Source: Melastoma dodecandrum
Lineage: Eukaryota > Streptophyta > Magnoliopsida > Myrtales > Melastomataceae
Direction of reading: 5' to 3'
NCBI GenBank assembly: GCA_029817715.1
Contig: JARUPY010000085.1
Location: 4,836,001-4,900,000, forward strand
DNA: 64,000 nt
Part shown: positions 39,303 to 50,390 of the stretch, piece after piece
Layout: each line of letters begins with the position of its first letter
Numbering within the stretch: the first letter of the stretch is position 1
Made by a program: the position numbers and the translations under genes
Notes under the pieces: model-generated
Database searches by the model: none
Told to the model about the DNA's origin: nothing
What the model saw: only the letters and a program-made list of their open reading frames with translations

Positions 39303-41184
39303 TGAAGAAGATGCTTGTGTCAGATTCTAGGAAGATCACCACTTTATATATATCTATGAATCGCGTGAAAAGTTTAATTTTCGTTCCTGCTTTCTCTACA
39401 TTCAAAAACAGTCGCATTTTGGACTCTATTTTTTTTATCACGGTTGAATTAAACATGCCCCAACAGTAATCATACGAAAAGGTTACATTAGAAAATAATG
39501 TGTGAACACTATTGCCAGTCGGCACAATTCATCATAGACCCACCTTTTAGAAAGAAAAAAAAAAGAGTAATGGGCCAGGTTGAAGTTTAAGAAAAGATAT
39601 AAGTGGAAGGAAAGGACCTCTATGCCTGTACTTTTATAATCGATCCCACCACCAATAGGATGATTATGTTATAAAGTCGAAAAAAAATTTATAAAATTGA
39701 GTTAAAGATATTATTTGACGAATTAAGGTTTTGCTCTCATTCAGGTACCTCCCATCCCAACCCCCTGCTGCTCTGCTAACTAACCAACCCTACTTTTGTA
39801 TGACAGCTGACAGTGATCATGTATGGCATGGCATTAAACAAGTATGGCAGCGATTGTGAGTCAGCCGCCCCGAGTTGGAGATAATTATTCTTGAAGGAGA
39901 TTTTGTTCATGAACCAAATCGTTTCCTATTAAAAAATTTGATGGTAATTGTCTTCTTATCAACAACTACTTCTCGACGTTATGCAAATTGTTGTGCTTCT
40001 CTGGCTTTTCTTCCTTTAGTATCTGTGATTATTTCCTTTTTGTCTATGAGGTTGCCATGAATCATTCGCATACAAGTGGTATATCCGGGGGTAAGTTGAT
40101 GAATGTGCGTCGTCTCTTTTAGGTGCCTTGTGTTGCTGTATCTGTCTAGTACTGGATCTAAAGTCAGTCGTGGATTTAATATCAGCACGAATGTGAAAAA
40201 CCGAGGGAGAGATCCACCCTGCTACCCTTTTGGTCGTTGAAAACGTCTCCGAATACGGAAAGAAATGCAGAATCATGTCGTCACATGTCTCTCTACTAAT
40301 GATTAGATCACATGAGATTCTTTTTTATTCATGGTGTGGAAATTGGAATGGGGAGGAGTTGACTAATGTTTTAGTTGGGAAGAACATGTTCTGTGGTTGG
40401 TGGTGCTGAGATGCTTCTGTTTTTGGGATTGGGATTGGTATGGAGGTAGAAAGGGGGGGGATGATTAAATTATAGAGGAAATTGTCGACGATGAGCTCAA
40501 AATTGGGCCGTCGCTAACCTTGTTGATGTCTTTCAATTTATGTGTTTCAGCTTTGTCTTTGGGCTGGCCATTAAGAAAGACATCTGAATTTGCTGATTTT
40601 GTCTGTCTCGCCTCGCGGAAGGAGGCAGGCAGTATCCTGAAGAACTGAATGGGTGTCCAGCCTCGGACTGGTTGAGTGGTCGATTCATGCCACAGTTGCA
40701 ACAAAGGTTGTCGATCTCGATGCAGAGGTGGCGGAACCTACTGTGAGAGATATGCAGCACAAACAACCTTACATTTTGCCCTTGCTGAATGCGAAGAAGG
40801 TAAGTTGTCTCCATTGAGAACAGCTAGACTTAAGAGTCCGCATTATGGTTGATATTTTTTCAACTGGCATTTTGCAGGACATCTGAAAATGGTGCCAGTT
40901 CTGGCCATTTGAATTAAACATGGATACAACTCAGGGATGGTAGCCATCAATTACCTGAGCAATGCTTCAACGATGTCAGTTTCGCTTACACAACTATACT
41001 CAAGACAAATGAAAATTTTTTGGCCTTGGTGCTAAGCTCAATACAACAACATGCTTTGCTCGGCGGTGATGGAAATCGACCAAGTACGACGCATTGGCGA
41101 TCGAATCTCTGTAATGACACAGAAGGAAGATACAACATCAAACTCAAAAAACCTCCCATCAAGTTACAGATGATCCCCCACCCC
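39303..41184. other. Intergenic region between CYP735A and PSRP3
   Basis: Promoter of the P450 on the left and 3' UTR of PSRP3 on the right. Around 40,580-40,830 the sequence is more GC-rich and partly open on both strands, but I recognise no protein there. Confidence 0.45.
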
Positions 41185-42030
41185 TCATGATAGGTCACCG
41201 CCGCTCTGTTGCCATAAGTTGATGATATCGGTGGCCTGATTGAGAAGAATGATCATTTGCTTCTGGGAAATCCAAGGCTTGCTCTCCAGCAAAACCTTGA
41301 GCTCCTCCCACGCGTCTTTCCTCGGCCAGAAGTAGTAGGGGCTCAAAGGAATCGTCCCGTGACCAGGGATCATCTGATCGAGGGCGATCCCTATGTTCTT
41401 CTCCATCCAAATGAACTTCAACACGAGCCTCGGTCTCTCCATTGGCTTCACCACCACTCCAAGCTTCTGTTTTCATGGACGCGCACACCATGCAACCAGC
41501 CAAATCAGTTGAGGAGGCAACATTACACCGTAACATCACATTCAAATCAGGCAGGCCCGGAGGTTCAGCAAAGCCGCTCGCCAAAGTCAGCATGCCGACA
41601 ACATTAACCCTCTATTCTACAAGCTAACTCGAGTTGATTCCTCCACAGTTGTCAATCCAACTATCAGACGACATCAAGAAATCCCCACTACTGAGATGCA
41701 ACCATTGGAGACTATCCAGAAATAAACCTCGGCTTTTAAATTTCGAATCCGCACAGTGAGAGAGAAAGATCCGTGAATCTGTTCGACTACAAGAAACTAA
41801 ATTACCTCTGTCTCGGGCACAACGGCAGAGAAAGAATCTCCGGAGGCGGCGGATGCTTCTTCCGCGACGACCGAATCACCCGCCACGGCCAAAACAGCAG
41901 ACGATGATGACGGCTTCGACGCTTTGAATCTGAAAGAAGCTGCAGATGGCTTCATGGACACGACGGGGAAGGAAGAACAGGGTCGGGTAGAGATGAAGGG
42001 ACTGGAGCTAGTTCCCGCCAGCGTCGCCAT
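41185..42030 (-). CDS. PSRP3: Plastid-specific 30S ribosomal protein 3 (PSRP-3, Ycf65-like, cS23)
   Basis: Two exons, 42030-41806 and 41466-41185, total 507 nt, 168 aa. The first ~60 residues are Ser/Ala/Thr-rich ([17 protein letters not shown]), a plastid transit peptide. A linker rich in Ala/Glu follows. The mature domain is almost entirely conserved: [20 protein letters not shown], then [30 protein letters not shown] and [14 protein letters not shown]. It is a structural subunit of the plastid 30S ribosome, also encoded in cyanobacteria and some algal plastids as ycf65. I chose MATLAG at 42030; an in-frame ATG 12 nt earlier (MVLTMATL) is also possible, and one further upstream at 42135 adds an unlikely charged leader. 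Paired site II motifs lie upstream. Confidence 0.95.
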
Positions 42031-42147
42031 TGTTAACACCATCCCCTTGTTTGCTGCTTGGAAGAGGAGTCTGTTCCGACAAGATAAGGGTGAGAGCCCT
42101 ACGCTTTTCTCTCTCTCTTTGAACTCTGGCTCCATCAGCTATTATCA

Positions 42148-42196
42148 TGGGCCAAGCCCAATGTACCATTTAACCTAAATATGGGCCTTAGGCCCA
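42148..42196. promoter_or_regulatory. Paired site II motifs in the PSRP3 promoter
   Basis: TGGGCC at 42148-42153 with GCCCA at 42156-42160, and TGGGCC at 42182-42187 with GGCCCA at 42191-42196. Both pairs form small palindromes 120-165 bp upstream of the PSRP3 ATG. Site II (TGGGCC/T) is a known TCP-factor target in promoters of ribosomal and plastid-ribosomal proteins. Confidence 0.7.
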
Positions 42197-42546
42197 ACAA
42201 TAAACCTACAAGGGGGACCAGCAGACCATATTGACCCCCTGTCATTGGTACTAATTCTGAATTGGGATCATGTCTCTCCCCTCGCGCACCCATAAATAGC
42301 ATTCTGGAAGGAATGGATAGTACAATGGATGATAGTCTTTGTCTGAAGGTATCGTACAAAGAAAGCCACATCATTTCACAAAATAATGACCACCGGGAGA
42401 ACAAAGAAAAGGGACGGAACAAAAACTTTACATCTTCACGGCTTTTATCACGAGCTAAACACACGGCGCTGCCTAATTCCTCCTCACCTACTTGATCATC
42501 CCGCCAGGCAAAGCCTTCTCTGACCCGGCGGATGGACGAATGCACC

Positions 42547-44588
42547 TCACCTCACTCGAGGTGATTGCCGATGAGCTCGGGCGAAATCTTGATTCTGTCG
42601 CAGAGGCGACGCTGGGATACGGGGGGGCCCTCGATGATGGGCCTCTCTTCCCCGCCGCTGACCCGTGTGCTGCGAGGAACAATTCCTGGGTTCAGACTGC
42701 CCGTTGGAGTTAGCTTCCAGACGCACGAGTGTCTCGACCACTTGTTTCATGGACGGGCGGTTCTTGGGTTCTTCCTCGAGGCAACTCAGCGTGAGCTGAG
42801 CCACGTGGAACGCAGTTTTAGCAGGGTACTTGCCTTCAAGATGAGAATCCATTATGCTCTTGAGCTTTCTCCGATCCGTTAGGTAGGGCTTGATCCAATC
42901 CACGAGCTTGTGTCTGCCACTAGGACGGGACTCGTCGAGGGCACGAAGTCCTGACAGCATCTCTACCAAGACGACTCCAAATGCATAAACATCACTCTTA
43001 ACATACAAATGTCCTGCCGAGAAAATGCATCGGCCAAACATCACGATCAGGACTTCCGACTCTCTCGCTCAAATTTACTCAAGCAAAAAAGAACAATCGA
43101 AGAAGATAGTAGCCAGTGGTTTACCTGTAGCTACATACTCAGGTGCTGCATAACCATGTGTTCCCATGACTCGGGTAGTCACATGGGAATGACTAGCTGT
43201 CGGACCCAACTTTGCCAGGCCAAAATCAGATAACTTGGCGTTATAGGACTGCAATCAATGGTAGGAGCATCAGCAGGCATGAAGTGAATCTCTGTGAAGT
43301 CATGTACAAGTTCGGAAAACACGTGCTCTTTGTGACTTCGTTTTCGTGTACTTGTCAATCAGGAATCTGACTTATTTCGCATGTCATTCAGTTTGATGCC
43401 AATTTCAAACAACCTACCGCATCAAGAAGTATGTTCGAGGCCTTGAAGTCTCTGTATATAACTTTGCTCTCAGATGTGTGGAGGAACGTGAGGCCTTTAG
43501 CAGCACCAATGGCTATCTTTAACCGGATATCCCAAGGAAGTGGTTGAACTGCAGACCCCCCTGCAAGATTAAAATACTTCATCGTAAACAGAGCCTACAA
43601 TCCAGTTTGAGCGCATGGATTCAGACATTTTTTAGAAGAAAGAAGGAGAATCATCCACAATATAAGTGCAGGTAATCTTACTTCCAAACAGATGGTTCTC
43701 CAGGCTACCCTTCTGCATGAATTCATACACAAGAAGCAGCTCACTGTCCTCATAGCAATATCCCAGTAACTTCACAAGATTCGGATGAGACAGCCTCCCC
43801 AGGAAATGTATCTCGGCCTGCAAAATTGAGGATAGAAACGATCATCGGACGTTAGAGCCCGGGAAGTTGACCTTCTCTGCTCCTTCTCAACAGTTCCAAG
43901 TTTTACTCACCTGCCACTCCTGGACCCCCTGCATGCTCTCCGATTTCAACTTCTTCACAGCAAGAATGGATCCGGCGCCTCCTCTCCCCGGCTGTTTCTC
44001 ATCCAGCCAACCTTTGTAGACCTTCCCGAAGCCTCCTTCTCCAAGGACGGTATCGGCCCGGAAGTTCTTGGTGGCGGCCCTCAGCTCGGGAAAAGTGAAC
44101 AGCCTCAGGTTGGGGTGGGGCAGAATCTGTCCGTTCGGAAAGGCCTCGTCGCTGCTCGACACAGAGAACTGGCTGTTCCTCGAGATGTTGCTGCTCCTGG
44201 AAGAAGTAGTGTTGCTCGTCGTCTGGGACGCAACCTCTGCTTAGGACAAACAAACAAACAATCAATCAAACGGTTCAAGAACCTTGTCCAGGGAGAAGAA
44301 AATCTGTCCGATCGACGAATCAATCAGAATATAAAGAAAAAAAAAATCATCCCCTTCGTCAAAATCAACACTCGGCTCGCATCAAACATCTTTCTCCATG
44401 GATTAACAGACGACACCCGGATACACAAAGACAAAACCAGCTTCGAAAAAAAAATCAGACATTTCACTGGCAAACGACCGGAATTCGGACATGGGAAATC
44501 TTCTCCGGTGGTTACCTGTGGTGGGGCTATACTGATCGGGAGTAACGGCAGGCGAATTCCCAGCTGAAGAACCGAAACAATTCCCCAT
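42547..44588 (-). CDS. Receptor-like cytoplasmic kinase, RLCK VII / PBL type
   Basis: Six exons: 44588-44516, 44239-43911, 43817-43682, 43560-43418, 43248-43125 and 43013-42547, total 1272 nt, 423 aa. The N-terminus [10 protein letters not shown] has Gly2 for myristoylation and Cys4 for palmitoylation, so plasma-membrane attachment is predicted. A Ser/Thr-rich linker precedes [14 protein letters not shown], typical of PBL kinases. Kinase features: [18 protein letters not shown] lysine, [14 protein letters not shown] (HRD replaced by YRD, normal in this subfamily), DFGLAKLGP and [11 protein letters not shown]. The tail (residues ~365-423) is basic and Arg/Pro-rich. Known family role: relay kinases downstream of immune and developmental receptor kinases. 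Exon order and phases are those usual in this subfamily. It lies head-to-tail with PSRP3, 517 bp apart. Confidence 0.94.
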
Positions 44589-47500
44589 TTCCTCCTCTCC
44601 AGATAATCTTCCCAGGTAAGGTGTCTTCCTCTCCCCGTTTCCTCTTTGTGGTAAAGGAATTCAATTCGAAGAAAAGCCGAAATGGATAAAAAAGGGCAGT
44701 TTTTTTTCGGACAACTAACTCGTTCCCACTGGGAAAAGCTTAATATCAAAAAAAAGAAAAAGAAAATCTGGATTTGACCGGAAGGCCAAAACCCACGACG
44801 TCGCCCCAAATCTCGTCCACTCTCGCAATATATAAAGAATAATGAATGATGATAATCCCCTCCTTCCGGACTTTTATCGCGACTTTTTGCATGTTGGACA
44901 AGGAAGGGGGATTTTAACGCTCCAATCGCTGCAAGGAGGCGACCGGGTCGCAGGTTACGGCGCTCCCACAACGAAGCTACGTTAATGCAAGAATTAAAAC
45001 AGTGGACCCCGTGAGTATTTTGGGGGATAGATTTGGGAGGGAAGAGAACGAGCAGGGACGAAATTCAGCTCTTTTAGCTTAGGGCTCGGTCAATATAAAA
45101 CTTGAGTTCAAAAGATTGAGCTCGAATTCGACTCGATTTAATTATAAAAAACTCGAGCTTTAGTTAAGAAAGTGTGAATATAAATCGAACCTAAATTTGA
45201 TTCGAGAATTTAAACTCGATTCGAAAGATATATGTTAAACTTGACACTTAACTTCATTTTGTTGGAAATAATAATTATATGACGTGGGAGTTACCGAGTA
45301 AATATTAAGGCAGGAGTTCGAATCGACTGGTTGGTTTCGTTTTCACATTAAACGAGGGCGGGAATGGTTCGTTAACATGCTTTTGCTAAGTCGTTTTTTA
45401 GGCACTCGCCTTCCTCCACATCGAGAAATTGTTTAAGAAAGCTCTACGCCCACTAGGAAGGTGGCAAAAGATGATTGATTACATTGGTTGTTATTATGTA
45501 ACTGAAACAACAGCAACTCACACACGGCATATCAATTAATGCTTGACCAGTTCAAACCCTCCCCCCTCGTTAGAATGACAAAAGGTACATCCGCTCGCGT
45601 AACAGCAGGTAACTTATTCAAACTGACAGATATCCACCAGTTTTTTGGTACAGAGTCTCAGTCACGTGATGGATTGTTTTACTTCTTCGGTTTCAATTAT
45701 TCTTTGTGCCTCCATTGCATTTTGAGACAGTCGGTCGGGGGGAGCTAGCCAGCCTCCTGTTACTCGTATGATAAGGTTCGACGTAAAGAACAAGTTTTCT
45801 TTTCTTTTTTAAAAAAGCAAAGGGCCGCAAATTAAAAAAATCAAAGAAGAAGAAGCTATTGGAGGCCCCCACGTTGACCGACCGACAGAGCGACGCGACT
45901 CGACCCAACCTTCCTGTAAATTTCCCCAAACTACAAAAGGAGCTGAGCCCGAGTAACCAACCAGTGGAGATGTTAAATTTCTTTCGTCTCCTAAAATTAA
46001 ATCGGTTCAAAAAGTCTTACGGTGACTTGGAGATTGTTAAGGAGGAAAGCATCGATACAGTGATCGGTGAATGGAAAAATCCGTGAATAGTTTCGAAATT
46101 TTAAAAATAATTAATGTCGAATTTTATAAGTACTAGTTCACGCATAAAAAAAGTCGGACTTATAAAGCTCGACTTTTTTAAGAATTTTTTTTGAAGTCGG
46201 GTATTATTTTTGAAATTTTGAAATTATCTCCCATGCTTCGTGAATTTTTTTCCATTACATTAATATTGCACGACGTTCGTGAGCCTTTCCTAAAACAAAT
46301 CGTACATATATTATATGTATATACATAATAGCATTACAAGAGGTTACCCCGAGGGGGCAACATGCGATCAATATTGCACATCTCAAGATATGAGGATGGA
46401 TAAGAATAAAATCGTTTAATAATTTTTTATTATCATGACTTCAAAATAAGTCTTGGGAGTTCCCGAGGGGGCGGAGTCAGACATGAGGTGCTGCCAACTG
46501 CTCCCTGTCCCAATCCCAATCCCAATCGATAGAAACGATATAGAGGCCCCTCCCTACGCGCTTATTTCGTGTACGGTGGTCGCGGGAGTTGTTTAAAAAA
46601 CAAAAGAAAACAAAAAAACGCGTGGATGTGTTGATTTATTTATTTTTGTTTCGTTTCCGAGTGGAGTCGTACCAACGCGAAAAAGGATTTAGAAAAGCAG
46701 CACCACCCATGACTTTTTTTTTTTTGAAATTAAGTTTTCCAGTGATGTGTTCCGGGGGTGGTCGTCGTCGTATTATTAAAAAATGTGGAATGAATTCACA
46801 TTTCATGCTTTTCTTGGAGTTGGACGGTATCGTATCGAATTACTCCACGTGCCTGTCTGCCTGCTTTGCCTAGTAGAGGCTTTAGCTTTAAAACATTCAA
46901 CATTCATTCATTCTCTCTTTAACCCTCCAAAGCATCACCCCAATTCCCAAAATCCATTTAGCCCGAGGCCATCCCGTTTCTATCTTAATAAGAAGTTAGT
47001 TTTCACAAAAGGATTTTTTAAAGTGGGACCTACACGACATTTTAAAAAATTTTAACGTTTCGACTTTTCATTTCACGTGTTTTGTCGTCGTCCTCAAATT
47101 TAAACCCATAAACAATAAACGGATAACAGCATTACATCACTAAGCACTTTAAAAAAAAAACCACTCGGAGGATCAGTATCCCATCGGGGGGTTTGGATGG
47201 GGCAGCTTCGAGCTATTATTTCCCCCGAGAGGGGGGAACTGTGAGACTTGGTCATGGTCTCAATAAACCATTCATTTGCAGAACGTGACCGGTTGCTCGA
47301 CGGTTAATCAAACAAAAACAATGCAGGGGAGAAGGATGACATTGGGAGAGACAGGAAAAGAGAAAGAAAGCCTCACCTATCCCCACTTATGGGACGTCGG
47401 CTGCTCCCAGCGGCGGCATGTTTTCGATGGGCGACATTCTCTGGGATCTCAAGGATTTCATGGTGGCGACTGTTGATTCCAGAGAAAACAAGGATAAAAA

Positions 47501-48376
47501 GAAAAAGGGCTTGGATCCATAATCATCCCCGCAGGTAGGTCCAAAATGTTTCCAAGGAGACGTTAAAACCCTGATATGGGCTCAAGTTGTGGGGATAGGA
47601 TCACCAAAAAGGACATTGGAGTTGGGCTAATGCTAAACTACTCCTCCCTCCCAAACAGAAAACAAATATTTATAATCAACCCATCCACCCATCCACAAAG
47701 AAGTCGCCCCTTTCTTTATCCAGGGACTTATTATTATTATAAAAGAAAGGGAAGAAAAAAAATATCCATCCTTTTTAACTTTTTTTTTTTTTTTTAGAAA
47801 GGCATCGTCCCTAACTCCCCAAAAAAGTGGAAGACAACTTCAATCATGAATCGGGTCGGTCCCCTCTCACCCCCCTTCAATTCTTACAGACTCAAACCTG
47901 GAAAAAGCATTTTGTCATTTACAATTCTATTGTAAAGAAAAATAAATGTGATGATGCCGTGAATGCGATGCCATGTTTCTCGAAATGAATGCTCCCCCAC
48001 CCCCCCCAAAACAGATCTCGAGTTTGAATTTTGTCAGGGGTCACATGGTTATGCGAATTTGCCCCCCTCATTTATTTTATATGATATATAAACCATACCC
48101 ACTATATTAACTAAAAGAAAAAAATAATTCGATTTTTTACAGCTAAAGCGTCGAAAAAGTAAAAAAATAAAAATAAATAAATTATAGAATAATAATGGGT
48201 GGACCATTTGGGAGGGGGGGGAGTGAAAAAGGGTAAAAGCAAAAAGGTCCGGGGGGTGGGGGGGTACTATACTCCTACGACTACTAGTGCTGCTGGTGGT
48301 GGCAGGTAACTTCAATCGAGGGCGTTAGGGCCGGCGCAGGCCTTGAGGACGGGACTCCACAGCCTCTGGACGAGGA
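44589..48376. other. Intergenic region upstream of the RLCK gene
   Basis: RLCK 5' UTR and promoter near 44.6-45.0 kb. At 45.08-45.24 kb there is a low-complexity stretch with repeated ACTCGA and GAGCTC-type words that resembles an old transposon remnant. A small TIR element at 46.08-46.24 kb is listed separately. The rest has long A, T, C and G homopolymer runs and no gene I can support. Confidence 0.5.
46083..46238. mobile_element. Small palindromic TIR element (third relative of the GTCGG family)
   Basis: The ends at about 46083-46120 and 46200-46238 are imperfect inverted repeats (GAATAGTTTCGAAATTTT against AAATTTTGAAATTATCTC). The centre carries AAGTCGGACTTATAAAGCTCGACTTTT, a variant of the palindrome seen in the first two elements. 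About 155 bp long, with no coding capacity. Confidence 0.5.
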
Positions 48377-48717
48377 AACTCCGGAAGAGGAAGCACAGAG
48401 CAGGAACCGTGGGCGCCAAGGAAGAGGGAAGTCCTCGACTCGAAGGGCTCGAAGCTGTCTTCAAGTACGTCCTCACCCCCCTCCCCTCTCTGTTTGTTGG
48501 TTGCTTCGTTTCCTTCGGTGAATGCATGGGTAATGTCGTCAGGGGAGGGATCGGGTAGGTCGGGTGATCGTTGGTCCAGTCCCGTGGGTCTGAGGTAGAG
48601 TCGCTGTTGCTTCCGCCAGTCGGACTACGTCGAACTGTGGGTCTCGCTATGGTCCGTGATGTGGTGTACTTGCCCATGGGGTTGCTTGGTCCGTGCGTGG
48701 AGTCGTCCGTGTGTCGA
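48377..48717. repeat. Duplicated 5'-exon-like segment, copy 1 (second copy 58291-58633)
   Basis: About 340 bp nearly identical to 58291-58633 in the same orientation. Reading on the plus strand it holds an open exon-like stretch (AGTVGAKEEGSPRLEGLE) ending in a good donor (TTCAA then GTACGT) at about 48463. The rest is intron-like. It lies about 1 kb before the NYN inverted repeat and may be its original 5' (leader) exon. Confidence 0.7.
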
Positions 48718-49436
48718 TGTCGTGCTGAGTCGGAACCTGTGACTGTGTGGATGCTCGAAATGTTTTCTGTGTGGGTGGGTTCTGGTGGTGATGATGCGTT
48801 AAGCTGTGCCTCGCCGTGACTCTTTGGGCTGCCGAATTCCTTGAGTTTGGTTTGTCTCGCTTTTGCTGTGGTCGTGATGCTGGTTCACGGGTTGAGTTGG
48901 GGTTAGCTCGCCTACGAAACCTGTTGTTACCCTCCCCTGTACATGTGTGATGGATGAACTGTTGAACTGTGGCTTTATGCGGGTAATTGTTGTAAACTGT
49001 CCCTTCGATTTTGTGAGTAGTAAGGGCGTCGGTGGTTTGATTATGGTTGATTGTGCATCCGCTCCTTCTACCTGCCGTCTGAGCAAAATGGAGAAATTGA
49101 CAATTTGGAAAGTTTTCTGAAAGGGTTGGCTTGATGACTCACCTTGCTTCTGTGACCACTGGAGTTACTTGTTTACCGTGCTGGACTGATGACGGTTTTG
49201 CGAAACCATTGGGAATTAATTCACGACTACAAGTCGTTCTTGCTGGTATGAATAGAGATCTTGTGTACCGTGAGTTGAGTTTCCCTCTGATATGTTATTG
49301 ACGCTGAGAATGAGGGAGTTATGCTATCGTGTTGTATCTATCCGACTTGTTTACACATCTGGAGGTAATAATTCAGTCTTTTCTGTTCTATTCATGTTGA
49401 CTAATTTGGAATATGGTTGGATTTCTTTAGGACGCA

Positions 49437-49874
49437 ATGAATCGCGAGTTTCTTATAGTTTGGGATGCGGATAATATTAAGACCAAGAATGAATCAATTC
49501 CGACTGTATTTTTGGGACTTCAGAAAAAGTTCATCGAAAATAATCTGATACTGCATAAAGTCTTTGTATGCGGATATGAAAATTCAAAGGATGTGAGAGA
49601 ATTGATGAATTACCTCGAAAATTTTGGAGGCTTTAGAATTTGCCATATATTTAGAAGGAGAAATGAAGATGAGGCTGATTAGAAGATCATAATTGAGATG
49701 GTCATATTTATACCGAAAAATCCTCAGGGTGCTATTGTTTTAATATCGGATGATACTAATTATGTTCAATTCGCCAATGACCTACACAGAAAAGCATTTC
49801 CACTTTATTGGGCTGTATTTAACGATGAAAATTTTCCCGAAAAAATCTTTTTGACAGCAAAAGAGATATGAGGG
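49437..49874 (+). pseudogene. NYN-domain gene copy with a premature stop (arm 1)
   Basis: Opens MNREFLIVWDADNIKTKNES, with the NYN first motif (VWDxxN). It runs through KVFVCGYENSKDVREL to a TAG at about 49680, where the sister copy has CAG. After the stop the frame continues KIIIEMVIF and GAIVLISDDTNYVQF. A splice acceptor (TTTCTTTAG) sits just before the ATG, so this was a downstream exon with an untranslated or separate leader exon. NYN domains are PIN-like and in characterised relatives cut RNA; here the product would be a truncated ~80-aa fragment. Confidence 0.8.
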
Positions 49875-49888
49875 TGAAAGAAATTATG

Positions 49889-50371
49889 TTAAAATCTTTT
49901 TGGCTGCAAAAGAGATATGAGGGTGGAAAAAATTGTGTTAATATCTTTTGCAGCCCAAAAAATTCTTTCGGAAAAATTTTTATCGTTAAATACAGCCCAA
50001 TAAAGTGGAAATGCTTTTCTGTGTAGGTCATTGACGAATTGAATATAATCAGTATTATTCGATATTAAAACAATAGCACCCTGAGGATTTTCCGGTGCAA
50101 ACATGGCCATCTCGATTATGATCTTCTGATCAGGCCCATCTCCATTTCTCCCTCTAAATATAGAGCAAATTCTAAAGCCTTCAAAATTTTCGGGGTTCTT
50201 CATCAATTCTCTCACACCCTTTGAATTTTCATATCCGCATACAAAGACTTTATGCAGCATCAGATTATTCTCGATGAGCTTTTTCTGAAGTCCCAAAAAT
50301 GCAATCAGAATTGATTCATTCTTGGTCTTAATATTATTCGCATCCCAAACTATAAGAACCTCGCGATCCAT
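49889..50371 (-). CDS. NYN-domain protein (PIN-like, putative RNase), arm 2 of the inverted repeat
   Basis: Single open exon, 160 aa, starting MDREVLIVWDANNIKTKNES. Motif 1 (VWDANN) and the later GAIVLISNNTDYIQF are kept; the usual motif-3 aspartate is replaced in part (ISNNTDY for ISGDSDF). The last ~20 residues, from about KDINTIF, are read through the centre of the palindrome and are not homologous to the family, so the original C-terminus is lost. The sister copy is 49437-49874. No promoter or leader exon was found upstream on this strand, because the CAND1 fragment starts within 20 bp. It is therefore doubtful whether it is expressed as a protein. Confidence 0.65.
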   Translation of the reverse strand: MDREVLIVWDANNIKTKNESILIAFLGLQKKLIENNLMLHKVFVCGYENSKGVRELMKNPENFEGFRICSIFRGRNGDGPDQKIIIEMAMFAPENPQGAIVLISNNTDYIQFVNDLHRKAFPLYWAVFNDKNFSERIFWAAKDINTIFSTLISLLQPKRF

Positions 50372-50390
50372 TACGTCCTAAGAACACCAC

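Larger units (their letters stand above)
49431..50374. repeat. Inverted repeat of a NYN coding exon, two ~435-bp arms and ~70-bp spacer
   Basis: Arm 1 is 49431-49868 (plus) and arm 2 is 50374-49940 (minus). Read in the same sense they match at roughly 90% of bases from the acceptor-like TTAGGAC before the ATG to GCAAAAGA near the centre. The spacer holds a second copy of the last ~45 bp of arm 1 (AGCAAAAGAGATATGAGGGTG and GCTGCAAAAGAGATATGAGGGTG). Transcription across it in either direction would yield a long hairpin. Confidence 0.9.

Noticed and set aside
42135..42545. 136-aa minus-strand frame
   Set aside because: Lies in the 3' UTR of the RLCK gene and PSRP3 promoter; no recognisable domain and no separate splice or start context.
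44324..44971. 215-aa minus-strand frame
   Set aside because: It runs through the RLCK first exon, its 5' UTR and the first intron in another frame. No family match; the RLCK frame in the same place is clearly the real one.
45080..45240. ACTCGA/GAGCTC-rich stretch as a regulatory array
   Set aside because: More likely a decayed transposon piece; words are degenerate and irregularly spaced.
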